Positions 33,336-42,040 of a stretch of 64,000 bases of DNA are shown here, in pieces. How positions within the stretch are numbered: position 1 is the first letter of the stretch; every line of letters begins with the position of its first letter. Position numbers and translations under genes: made by a program. The stretch covers positions 96,316 to 160,315 of the forward strand of contig NZ_JACJTD010000015.1 of NCBI RefSeq assembly GCF_014698505.1, written 5' to 3'. The notes under the pieces were generated by a model that did no database searches, had not been told where the DNA came from, and saw only the letters and a program-made list of their open reading frames with translations. This stretch comes from Nostoc foliaceum FACHB-393. Its GTDB lineage: Bacteria > Cyanobacteriota > Cyanobacteriia > Cyanobacteriales > Nostocaceae.

Positions 33336-35591
33336 ATGTATCGATTCCAGATTAGTGGATATACGCAAACGGGCGAATCCATCGGTCTTGTCGGTTCTAC
33401 TCCAGAGTTGGGACTGTGGGACATCAAGAAATGTGTCTACCTGCGTACAAGTGGCGATCGCTATCCTTTATGGTGGACAGATATAGAAATTGACATTCAG
33501 CCGTCTTTAGAATTGGGCGATGGTCAGAGAGTTGAATATAAATATGTGCGTCTCGATGCAAACGGCAATGCCCGATGGGAAAGTTTACTAGATACAAACC
33601 GCTGGATACCGATTGACCCTAACGATCATTCCAGCACGATTATTGTGGATGATGGCGCATTCGGTTATTTACAACCTTACCCCTTTGGATACATTGAGAA
33701 GTCGGCTGTCAGGATGCCCGTGCAAGAAGAGACTGAAAGACTCAAAATCGTTGTCATTGGCAGTTCCGTTGCATTAGGTCATAAAGCCTGGTATTTGAAA
33801 GGTTGGGTTTGGTTATTGGCACAGGCTTTACAGCAAAAATATGGGCATCAACTTGTGAATGTGTCCGAAGTGGGGGCGAATGTCAGCAGAACGATCGCTC
33901 GATTTCCCTGGTTTGTCACCCCAGAACAACCAGATATTGTAATCATTGCCCTGTCTCTAGGTAACGAAGGTTTAGCCTACTGTCCCCCTCACGAACGGCG
34001 GGCAATACAACGGCGGTTTGAAAGTGGTTTGCAGCAGCTGGTAAAAATGACGCGGGACATTGGGGCTATTCCGATTTTGGGCGGTGTCTATCCTAATGGC
34101 GATTATTCCCTGGAACATTACTGGCTGATCCGAGACACACACAAGCGGATGCTTCGTTGGGATGTAACCGTACTGGATTGGTTGGCAGCCGTGGATGATG
34201 GACAAGGACGATGGAAAGCAGGGACATCCTTTGATCCGGCTCATCCGAACACGGTTGGTCACAGCCTTATGTATCAGCAGATCGACCATCACTTATTCGA
34301 CATCGACAAAGACGAATTGGCCAAAGAAAAACAACGCTTCCGACAACCGAATGAATTTCCCATCTACTTTGACAATGCAGGCTTTCATGTCTCTGTCTGT
34401 ATGGAAGAGAAGCGTTTACGGATCATTAATCGATCACAATACAGCTACACGATCGCTCCCTATTGGCAGGAATTGCAAACTGCACTGCAAAGTAAGGCTG
34501 GATTGATACCGGGTATCTACATTACGAAGGATACCCAACCAGGGACGCTCCCCTTCTTTGCTGTAGAGGATGGCGCGATCGCCACAACAGTGAATATCCC
34601 CCCTGGTGCCGACTTAGAATATAGCGCCGCCTTCAATCTTTTTTCGCCGAACAACTCACAAGTTTTGTTCTATGACGGGCATCTGGGGATTTTGCAAGCG
34701 GACGAACGCCACCTCTGGGTGATTAACGAATCAGACAATGAGTACAACATCCAGCCGATGTGGACGGAGGTTTGCAACGCACTTAAAGCTATGCCATCGG
34801 GTATCTATGAAGATCCACTTCATCCCGATGCCCCTTTTCGCACCATGATGATTAGCAACGATGGGCTAGAAAGTCGGGTGAAAGCACCACCTAAGTCTGC
34901 GGTGTTTTTCCAATATAAATGTCAGTTATCGGATATCAGCCGTGTGGCCATTCTTCCTCTTGGCGATCGCTGTGCCGTCCGCATGATGCTGTATAAAATG
35001 GAGTACGATGGCCCCGCCTTTCCCTTTGATCTAACGCGCACCACCAATATTGCAGATGTTGCGGATGCGATCGAAAACGGTTTTTATGATATGTGGAACC
35101 CTGCCTTTTTACACTACAGCCCAGATGCAGGCAGAATCTACCATAGTAAATGGTCAGGTTTGTCTTTTGCCCATGAAGTTGAGGAGACAGACGACCCAAC
35201 GAGCGATATGTCTCCTGTCCATGAACGGATGCGCGTTCGTTACACGGCACGTTCTGAAAGATTTTGGTACGCACTGCGACACTGCGACAAAGTGCTTTTT
35301 ATTCGTACAGGAATTAGCGATCGCGGTGGTGTGATAGATTTGGTCAACAAGCTACAAAAACAATGCCAGGGGAAGCCATTTCATCTCTTGCTGCTTTCTC
35401 CCCAAAGCGATGATGAGTTTTTAGACCTTCCCAATGTGCTGCATTACAATGTCGAGTTTAATCCCGATCGCATGTATGACGATTTGGGACACTGGATGTA
35501 CTGCACAGAGGTGATGCGAGGAATTCTGGATTCCCTTGGGGTGTCTAGTAAAAACCTCTTCTGGTGTCCGCCCAAACCTCCAAAGGGGTGA
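33336..35591 (+). CDS. CBM20-SGNH hydrolase-DUF1796 fusion protein
   Basis: A 751-residue protein without signal peptide. Residues 1-115 resemble a CBM20 starch-binding domain (GESIGLVGSTPELGLWD, VEYKYV, WES, NRWIP). Residues about 135-310 are an SGNH/GDSL-type hydrolase: GSSVALG with the nucleophile Ser, ALSLGNEG with the oxyanion Asn, and DPAHPNTVGH with the catalytic Asp and His. Residues about 345-520 contain two similar beta-rich segments. Residues about 530-740 resemble the DUF1796 putative papain-like cysteine peptidase domain (LPLGDRCAVRMMLY, FPFDLT, HYSPD). A role in glycogen-linked ester hydrolysis or surface modification is possible but is inference. It stands alone. Confidence 0.72.
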   Translation: MYRFQISGYTQTGESIGLVGSTPELGLWDIKKCVYLRTSGDRYPLWWTDIEIDIQPSLELGDGQRVEYKYVRLDANGNARWESLLDTNRWIPIDPNDHSSTIIVDDGAFGYLQPYPFGYIEKSAVRMPVQEETERLKIVVIGSSVALGHKAWYLKGWVWLLAQALQQKYGHQLVNVSEVGANVSRTIARFPWFVTPEQPDIVIIALSLGNEGLAYCPPHERRAIQRRFESGLQQLVKMTRDIGAIPILGGVYPNGDYSLEHYWLIRDTHKRMLRWDVTVLDWLAAVDDGQGRWKAGTSFDPAHPNTVGHSLMYQQIDHHLFDIDKDELAKEKQRFRQPNEFPIYFDNAGFHVSVCMEEKRLRIINRSQYSYTIAPYWQELQTALQSKAGLIPGIYITKDTQPGTLPFFAVEDGAIATTVNIPPGADLEYSAAFNLFSPNNSQVLFYDGHLGILQADERHLWVINESDNEYNIQPMWTEVCNALKAMPSGIYEDPLHPDAPFRTMMISNDGLESRVKAPPKSAVFFQYKCQLSDISRVAILPLGDRCAVRMMLYKMEYDGPAFPFDLTRTTNIADVADAIENGFYDMWNPAFLHYSPDAGRIYHSKWSGLSFAHEVEETDDPTSDMSPVHERMRVRYTARSERFWYALRHCDKVLFIRTGISDRGGVIDLVNKLQKQCQGKPFHLLLLSPQSDDEFLDLPNVLHYNVEFNPDRMYDDLGHWMYCTEVMRGILDSLGVSSKNLFWCPPKPPKG

Positions 35592-35865
35592 GGAATTAGG
35601 TAGGGGCGATGCCTACGGCTGGCTACGCCTACGCATTTGTTATTTCGGCGAACTCATTTGCTATACTGCCGACTGGATCAAGTTGTTGCTGGGTCTAGCA
35701 GTTAAGTAGCCAACAATACTGGTTTCGATGTAAACAGTTTCGCTCATCTGGTATTAAGCTGTTAACTTTCTAATGTTATCCGAAGAGATCACCGGGGATT
35801 CACTTAATTTTAAGGACTTACAAGGTTTAAAATTTCTAGGTCTAGTTCAAAGTTTACGATCGCTA
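35592..35865. other. Intergenic with dispersed REP-like repeat
   Basis: A repeat of the GCGATGCCTACGGCTGGCTACGCCTACGC type lies at about 35607-35634. Related sequence occurs inside the nitrilase gene (about 45040-45066) and, inverted, near 47800-47830. Otherwise nothing recognised. Confidence 0.6.
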
Positions 35866-37368
35866 TCAGCAAAATAGCTCAACCACTGTCGGTTTAGTAA
35901 CTTTCCCCATCGCGTTGCGCGGTAATTCTTCAACTATCAAAATTTGGGTTGGCACCTTATAAACTGCCAATCGTTCTTTTGCCCAACTCCTGAAAGCTTG
36001 TAATGTTAAAGGTTGTGAACCTTGCAATACTAACGCGGCACACACCCGCTCACCCCACTCTAGATCGGCAACCCCAACCACTGCACATTCCTGAATATCT
36101 GGATGCGATCGCAATACTTCTTCAATTTCTAAAGCTGAAACTTTATACCCTCCGGTTTTGATGATATCCACACTCATCCGGCCCAAAATTCGGTAGTTAC
36201 CGTTCTCAACGACGGCGGTATCTCCAGTACGGAACCAGCCATCTTGGAAAGCTTTGGCGGTTGCTTGGGGGTTTTGCCAATATTCTAAGAACACTCCGGG
36301 CCCTTTAACTTGGATTTCTCCTGGTGTTCCTGCGGGGACTAACTCTCCGCTCTCATCTACTAATCTCACTTCAACTTCAGGTAGTGGCTTCCCCACATAT
36401 CCAGACAACCGTTCACCATGTAAAGGGTTGGATAATGCCATGCCGATTTCCGTCATCCCATAGCGCTCTAGCAGAAAATGGCCGCTGATAGTCTGCCATT
36501 TTTCTAAAACTTGAACTGGTAACGCTGCCGAGCCAGAAACCATCAGGCGCATCTTAGCACAGCCTTCTGACATACTTTTTTGGCGTTCCTTAGAGGCCGT
36601 TTCCCAAGCAGCAATTAGTTTTACATAAATTGTTGGTACTGCCATAAATAGGGTTAAGTTACCATCACAAATTCGGTTCCAAACGGTTTCGGCATCAAAC
36701 TTGCTCAACATCTGACACTCCGCCCCAGCCCATAAAGCACAAGTCAGTACGTTAATAATTCCATGAATATGATGTAGTGGCAGTATATGTAAAATGCGAT
36801 CGCTAGATGTCCATTCCCAAGCGGTGATTAAGCTAGTCACTTGCGCTTGAATATTTTGATGGGTTGTAACTACACCCTTGGGTTTACCTGTTGTACCGCT
36901 GGTGTAGAGAATTAAAGCGCGTCTAGTGATATCCACCTCTGGAAGGCGGCCAATATTAGATGGGAGTGTTTCTGAGGTGAGGATAAATCGCAAATTGTGT
37001 TCTTGGGCGAGCGATGCCTGCGGCAGTAAACTACGCAGTATACCCTCAAAATCGGGATGAGCAACAATAATCGATGCTCCAGAATTAGTAATTACATACT
37101 CTAATTCTGGACGTGGATGGGAAACACACAGAGGTACAGCTATGCCACCAGCACGCCAAATCCCCCATTGAGTGGCTACATACTCAAACCCAGGCGGGAT
37201 GAGAAAGGCAACTCGCTCCTCCTGTAAGTCTTCTGCATTCTGAAGAAGACTTGCAGCTATTTGACTGGAAGTGTAAAGCAAATCTCGATAGGTAAATGCT
37301 CCATCTGTTGTAGCGATTGCTGTTTTCTCGTTGTGTTTTTCAGCACGAATAATTAATGGGAGATTCAC
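35866..37368 (-). CDS. AMP-forming acyl-CoA synthetase, malonyl-CoA synthetase-like
   Basis: A 500-residue ANL-superfamily ligase. Motifs are LILYTSGTTGKPKGVVTTHQ (P-loop), RYGMTEIGMALSNP, RTGDTAV, IKTGGYKVSALEIEEVL and the catalytic Lys in LPRNAMGKVTK. There is no carrier domain, so it makes free acyl-CoA. The arrangement NPLHGERLSGYVGKPLPEVE resembles MatB and plant AAE13 malonyl-CoA synthetases; the substrate is inferred. It stands alone on the minus strand, next to corA. Confidence 0.82.
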   Translation of the reverse strand: MNLPLIIRAEKHNEKTAIATTDGAFTYRDLLYTSSQIAASLLQNAEDLQEERVAFLIPPGFEYVATQWGIWRAGGIAVPLCVSHPRPELEYVITNSGASIIVAHPDFEGILRSLLPQASLAQEHNLRFILTSETLPSNIGRLPEVDITRRALILYTSGTTGKPKGVVTTHQNIQAQVTSLITAWEWTSSDRILHILPLHHIHGIINVLTCALWAGAECQMLSKFDAETVWNRICDGNLTLFMAVPTIYVKLIAAWETASKERQKSMSEGCAKMRLMVSGSAALPVQVLEKWQTISGHFLLERYGMTEIGMALSNPLHGERLSGYVGKPLPEVEVRLVDESGELVPAGTPGEIQVKGPGVFLEYWQNPQATAKAFQDGWFRTGDTAVVENGNYRILGRMSVDIIKTGGYKVSALEIEEVLRSHPDIQECAVVGVADLEWGERVCAALVLQGSQPLTLQAFRSWAKERLAVYKVPTQILIVEELPRNAMGKVTKPTVVELFC

Positions 37369-37428
37369 GTTTATTTACCGTTTTAGGGTTACTTTCTATT
37401 CCAACAATATTTTGTCACTTAATAGATG

Positions 37429-38430
37429 CTACAACCAACGTTGTTTTTTTGCATAAGTAATACTGCTAATTACAATTAATGCCATCATGCAGATCACAGC
37501 AGGATAAGCCCAAGGCTGATCTAATTCCGGCATATATTTGAAGTTCATACCATAGAAACCAGATATGAAAGTTATTGGTAAGAATATAGTCGAGAGGATA
37601 GTCAGACGATTAATTCGTTCACCAGTTTTGCTAGCAATATTATCGCGTTGAATTTCCATTAATTCTGACATCCAGGCTCTCAGAGATTGATATTCTTGCC
37701 AAAGTTTATCAACCTGATGAACTAATTCTTGATTGAATAGTTCCTTTACTGGCTGGGTGATCCATTGGAAATCTTCGTTATTCATAATAGCCATAAGTAA
37801 CTTGATGCTTTGAAAATTACGTCGTCCCGAACGAGTAGATTGCCTCATGGTGGCAATTTTTTGGTATGTTGATTCATCACCTGATTTTTCTAACACTTCA
37901 TCTTCTAAATCATCAAGTTTTCTAGAAATATAATCAAATACATTATCATAGTTATTCAAAACATATTTTAGAATGAGATAAAAAAGATAGTCAATTCCCA
38001 GACGTGGAATATCTGGAGTTCGCTTTTGTAAATTATTGGTTAGATTGCTTAAAATTTTTAATTCTGTAATCTCAAAAGTGATAATAAAATTATTTCCAAC
38101 GACAATATTGCCACGCACAACCTCAAATTCGTTATTTTTTATTTGAGAAGTTAGAATTTCATAGCTGTCAAATAAACAATCTTCTACGTCTTCATCAATT
38201 CCTAGAGAGGAATGGTTAAAAATCATCTCAACACGAGATGGATTTAGTCCAAAGTGATTGATAATTCTGGCGGTTCCAGTGCGATCGCGGAAGTGAATAC
38301 AGCGCAACCAAATATTGTGAGAACCATCAATTCTTTTCAGTACTGTATCGACATCACTACTGCTGAATAATTCCAGATTGTCTGGATAAAAAGTGAGGAG
38401 AGTTAGCATACAGTATCCTAATTGAGTCAT
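37429..38430 (-). CDS. corA: CorA-family magnesium/cobalt transporter
   Basis: A 333-residue protein with a large N-terminal cytoplasmic alpha/beta part, a long stalk helix (residues 180-265) and two C-terminal membrane helices. The family signature GMN lies in FYGMNFKYMPE between the helices. It forms a pentameric Mg2+ channel in the inner membrane. The true start could be MLTLLTFYPDN, seven residues in. Confidence 0.9.
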   Translation of the reverse strand: MTQLGYCMLTLLTFYPDNLELFSSSDVDTVLKRIDGSHNIWLRCIHFRDRTGTARIINHFGLNPSRVEMIFNHSSLGIDEDVEDCLFDSYEILTSQIKNNEFEVVRGNIVVGNNFIITFEITELKILSNLTNNLQKRTPDIPRLGIDYLFYLILKYVLNNYDNVFDYISRKLDDLEDEVLEKSGDESTYQKIATMRQSTRSGRRNFQSIKLLMAIMNNEDFQWITQPVKELFNQELVHQVDKLWQEYQSLRAWMSELMEIQRDNIASKTGERINRLTILSTIFLPITFISGFYGMNFKYMPELDQPWAYPAVICMMALIVISSITYAKKQRWL

Positions 38431-38500
38431 AAGAAAATCTGGTAACTCATAGTAAGTAGTAAGTACTTTATCCCTGATTTTATAATCACTTTAGTGCTTA

Positions 38501-38672
38501 TAGGACTTACGCACTGTACAAATACATCGTGATGTGAATTATCTAAAATAGGTTGTTTCAGGCTTTTCTTAATTATCCTGCGATCGTAAATAGACCATGC
38601 TGTGCCCTTACGAAAGATATGGTTTTTAACCTTCTCCCATATTTGGTATTTATTGTCAATGCGTAAGTCCTA
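38501..38672. repeat. MITE-like element B, 172 bp, with 5-bp target duplication
   Basis: Perfect 13-bp terminal inverted repeats TAGGACTTACGCA / TGCGTAAGTCCTA are flanked by GCTTA on both sides. There is no coding capacity. A similar end (AGGACTTACGCA) appears at 63873. Confidence 0.88.
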
Positions 38673-38701
38673 GCTTACTACAAACTATATTGAGTTATAG
38701 C

Positions 38702-40762
38702 TCAATTTTTTTCTCTTTTCCCAGATTTAGGACGAGTATTTGGCCCTGGCGCTGACTTATTTTGCAGAATTGCAATTTCTCTTTGTGCATCTTGATAACT
38801 ATCTTTTTCTCCTTGCTGTTGGAATAGTTTTGCAGCTTTTTTTAAATCTGCGATCGCTCCCTGTTTATTTTTCTGCTTGGCGCGAATCACACCGCGATTA
38901 TAGTAGGCTAAGGCATTGTTAGGATTAATTGCGATCGCTCGTGAATAATCCTGATTTGCAGCTTTTTTATTTCCCAGTTCGAGATAGGCATTACCACGGT
39001 TGTTGTAAGCTGCTACATCATTAGGATCTAGTTTCAGCGCTTCGGTGTAATCTTCAATCGCGTCTTTATAATCTCCGAAAGAAAAACGGTGAATACCTCT
39101 GTGAATATAAGCTGCAATAAATTTAGGATCAATCTGTAAAATAGTGTTGTAATCTTCAGTAGCTTCTACTTTATTTCCCAAATCACTGTAAACATCACCA
39201 CGATTCAGATAGGCTTCTATGTATTTGGGATTGATGTTAATTGCATCTGTATAATCTTTAAGTGCTGCATATTTTTGCTTATTAATAGATTGAGTTAAAC
39301 CCCTTTGATAATAAGCTTTGGCATCACTAGGATTAATCTTAATGACTGTATCAAAATCTTGGATTGCTCCTTGTCTAAGTCGGAGGCGACGGCGAAGAAT
39401 CCCTCGTTGTAAGTAGGCTTCGGTATACTGTGGCTTGAGAGCGATCGCTTTGCTAAAATCTCCCATTGCTCCTTTATTATCCTTCACTTGAGCACGAGCT
39501 AACCCCCGGCCATAGTAAGCATAAGCATTCTCAGAATTCAATTTAATCGCTTGGGTATAGTCTGCGATCGCTTCTTTGTATTTGCCTAATTCAGAAAAAG
39601 CAAATCCTCGGTCAAAATAGGCATTAGCATCTTGAGGATTCAGCAAAATGGCTTGGCTAGAATCTGCTTGTGCTTGCTCGTAGTCTCCTAATCGATAATA
39701 AGCATCGCCTCGCCGATTATAAGCTAGAGCATTTTGCGGCTCTAATTCAATCGCCTGATTGAAATCTTCAACTGCCCCTTCATAGTTTCCTGCCTCATAT
39801 TTATTTACTCCCTCTTGGTATAATGTCTGTTGAGCATCACTTACAGGTTTTAGCGACCTCAATTGCCACGCTCCAACACCAAGTGTTATACAGCCAGCTA
39901 TCCCCGTCAAAACTAGTAATAATTTTTTATCATGCTGTTTTTTCTGATCTTTAACATTTGTTAATTTTTTCAGATCGTCTAAAACTTCGGTTGCATACTG
40001 GTAACGCTTACGATAGTCAAAACGTACCATTCTATTGATAATTTTTACTAATTTCCTGTTAAATTTTGTATTTTTGTTACGCCAAACTATTTCACCTGTC
40101 AGCCGATTTTTCTGATTTCGCAAATTAGATATTTCGTTTGCAGGTAAACCTAGAAGAGCTGCGATCGCAACCATACCTAAAGCATATATATCACTGTTAT
40201 ATTTCAGGTTGCCGTTAACCTGTTCTATAGGCATATATTCGAGATTATCAACGGTATTAGTAATGGCTTCATTGAAATTACTAAAATCAACCAAAACTAA
40301 CTTTTTATCTGACTCCCTGCGAATAATATTTGTTGGCTTAATATTCCGATGAATTACACCCAAGCTATGTACAAGTACTAAAACTTTTAATATCTCTGAT
40401 AAAAGATTAATTACTTGATCTTCCCTCAGAGGTTGTCCCTGGATAATTTCGTCAGCTAAAGGATTACCGGGTATGAATTCTTGGACTATATAAAAATCTT
40501 CGTTTTCTTCAAAATAAGCAATTAGCTTCTGAATTTGGTCGTGTTCCTGCCCCAGTTTTTCTAAAGTTGCTGCCTTACTGGCAAACAAGCGGCGCAGGCT
40601 GGTTAAACTTTGAGGATTGCTACTAGGAGTATGTAACTGCTTAACTATAAATTGGCTGTCAGGAAGATTAGCATCCTCCACTAGATAGGTTTTTGCCTTT
40701 TCCCCATCATTTAGAGCTTTTAGTATTCGGTAACGTCCATCTCGTAAATGAATACGCATCAA
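38702..40762 (-). CDS. Kinase-like TPR protein (probable pseudokinase)
   Basis: A 686-residue protein. An N-terminal Hanks-type kinase domain (about 8-270) retains the beta-3 Lys (FIVKQL), but HRD is HRN (VIHRNIKPTN), DFG is DFS (VLVDFSNF), and the Gly-rich loop is weak (ALNDGEKAKTYLV). A single membrane helix follows (about 284-302, LLLVLTGIAGCITLG). About ten TPR units fill residues 315-660. Loss of the catalytic Asp predicts little or no phosphotransfer, so it may be a scaffold anchored in the membrane with the TPR array outside. It is not in an operon. Confidence 0.82.
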   Translation of the reverse strand: MMRIHLRDGRYRILKALNDGEKAKTYLVEDANLPDSQFIVKQLHTPSSNPQSLTSLRRLFASKAATLEKLGQEHDQIQKLIAYFEENEDFYIVQEFIPGNPLADEIIQGQPLREDQVINLLSEILKVLVLVHSLGVIHRNIKPTNIIRRESDKKLVLVDFSNFNEAITNTVDNLEYMPIEQVNGNLKYNSDIYALGMVAIAALLGLPANEISNLRNQKNRLTGEIVWRNKNTKFNRKLVKIINRMVRFDYRKRYQYATEVLDDLKKLTNVKDQKKQHDKKLLLVLTGIAGCITLGVGAWQLRSLKPVSDAQQTLYQEGVNKYEAGNYEGAVEDFNQAIELEPQNALAYNRRGDAYYRLGDYEQAQADSSQAILLNPQDANAYFDRGFAFSELGKYKEAIADYTQAIKLNSENAYAYYGRGLARAQVKDNKGAMGDFSKAIALKPQYTEAYLQRGILRRRLRLRQGAIQDFDTVIKINPSDAKAYYQRGLTQSINKQKYAALKDYTDAININPKYIEAYLNRGDVYSDLGNKVEATEDYNTILQIDPKFIAAYIHRGIHRFSFGDYKDAIEDYTEALKLDPNDVAAYNNRGNAYLELGNKKAANQDYSRAIAINPNNALAYYNRGVIRAKQKNKQGAIADLKKAAKLFQQQGEKDSYQDAQREIAILQNKSAPGPNTRPKSGKREKN

Positions 40763-41103
40763 TATAAAAATGTAATTAATAAATTGCTTGATTATAGCTT
40801 ACGTGTTATTACTGGTAACTATTTTTTAAAAAAAATATTTATTAAAAAAAAATCAATGCCAGAATGGCATGTAAAAGTACTAATTATTAGTTAATGCTTC
40901 ATATTGCTAGTAATATTTGTCTTTGTTCAGCGAATATTACAGACTTAATACGCTTACATATTACCAGACTGAAGTAAAATTTGTGAGTTAAACTAGACTT
41001 AGTATAAAGAGGTAAATGCATAGGGGGGGGATATTTTGATCTGGACTCTTCAGCAATCCCACTCATGACACCTAACCCTCAAATGGGGTAAAAAAATAGC
41101 AGC
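40763..41103. other. Divergent intergenic region
   Basis: AT-rich gap of 341 bp with a G8 run at about 41023-41030. No gene seen. Confidence 0.4.
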
Positions 41104-42012
41104 TTGAATTATCCAAAACTCCATATAAAAAAATTGGAAATCAACGTATTTGGGCGAAAAAAAGGCTTGGTAGCTACTGCGAAGCGTCAATTACTCAAGG
41201 CGCTCAATTACCGTGACATAGCTGCTATTAATAGCTTAATTGTAGAGTGGCAAAGAATTTTGGGATCGGAAAAGTTAACTGATTTGATTGTTAATGAGGT
41301 AATGGTCGAATGCGACTCTGACAGCCACAGTTGGTTTTGTCAAACTTTTATTGGACAAGCTCAATATGAACAGATGGAGGAAAAAGCTCAAAGTAACGTC
41401 TTTCAAATTTTAGTGAGTAAAGGTTTGGAACCGGGCAAGGACTTTAGCTCTGGGTCTGATCGCAGTATCATCATAGGCGATCGCGCCAAGGAAATCTTAC
41501 TTAGCCAATTGCCGCAGGAGGATCAAGCATCATTTGAGGCACAGTTAGAAACCTCGTTAATCTTAGATCCAGTTACCACCATCGAACAACAGTTGGGGTG
41601 TGCATTTTTTAGCAATTTGACTGAGATTGCCATCCAACAAATGGAGATATTGAGTAATTCTCAAGCAGCAGCTTATTTAGGAGTGTTGTTGGCTGGATTA
41701 GTGTCGCGTCATCCTCAACTTAAGGATGCAGACTTTCCCACACGATTTATTGTCAATACTCTCCAAGGACTGTCTCAAGAACGAGCAATGCTAATCTTGA
41801 ACGATCCAGAGACAAATCCTCAGTTCGATGAACTTATTATTTTTGGGCATTTATTAGCAGCAATGGGAGATAAAGAATATTATCGCATTGCTGAGGAAGA
41901 TGGTGGTATTAGCCTCGAACAACTCAAAAAACTTGATTTAGTTTGGTGTGGTGAACGTCGGCTTTCGGAAATGGTAGCCATGATGGAAAAATGGCATTTC
42001 AAAAATAGATAA
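41104..42012 (+). CDS. Conserved cyanobacterial protein of unknown function
   Basis: A 302-residue, mostly helical, soluble protein, starting at TTG 41104 (MNYPKLHIKKLEINVFGRKK); no in-frame ATG lies closer to a ribosome site. No catalytic motif or membrane segment is evident. I do not recognise a named family. It is convergent with the aspartate kinase gene and has normal codon use, so it is likely a real gene. Confidence 0.65.
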   Translation: MNYPKLHIKKLEINVFGRKKGLVATAKRQLLKALNYRDIAAINSLIVEWQRILGSEKLTDLIVNEVMVECDSDSHSWFCQTFIGQAQYEQMEEKAQSNVFQILVSKGLEPGKDFSSGSDRSIIIGDRAKEILLSQLPQEDQASFEAQLETSLILDPVTTIEQQLGCAFFSNLTEIAIQQMEILSNSQAAAYLGVLLAGLVSRHPQLKDADFPTRFIVNTLQGLSQERAMLILNDPETNPQFDELIIFGHLLAAMGDKEYYRIAEEDGGISLEQLKKLDLVWCGERRLSEMVAMMEKWHFKNR

Positions 42013-42040
42013 TCAGCAATTCCAAATTCCAATTTTAGTT

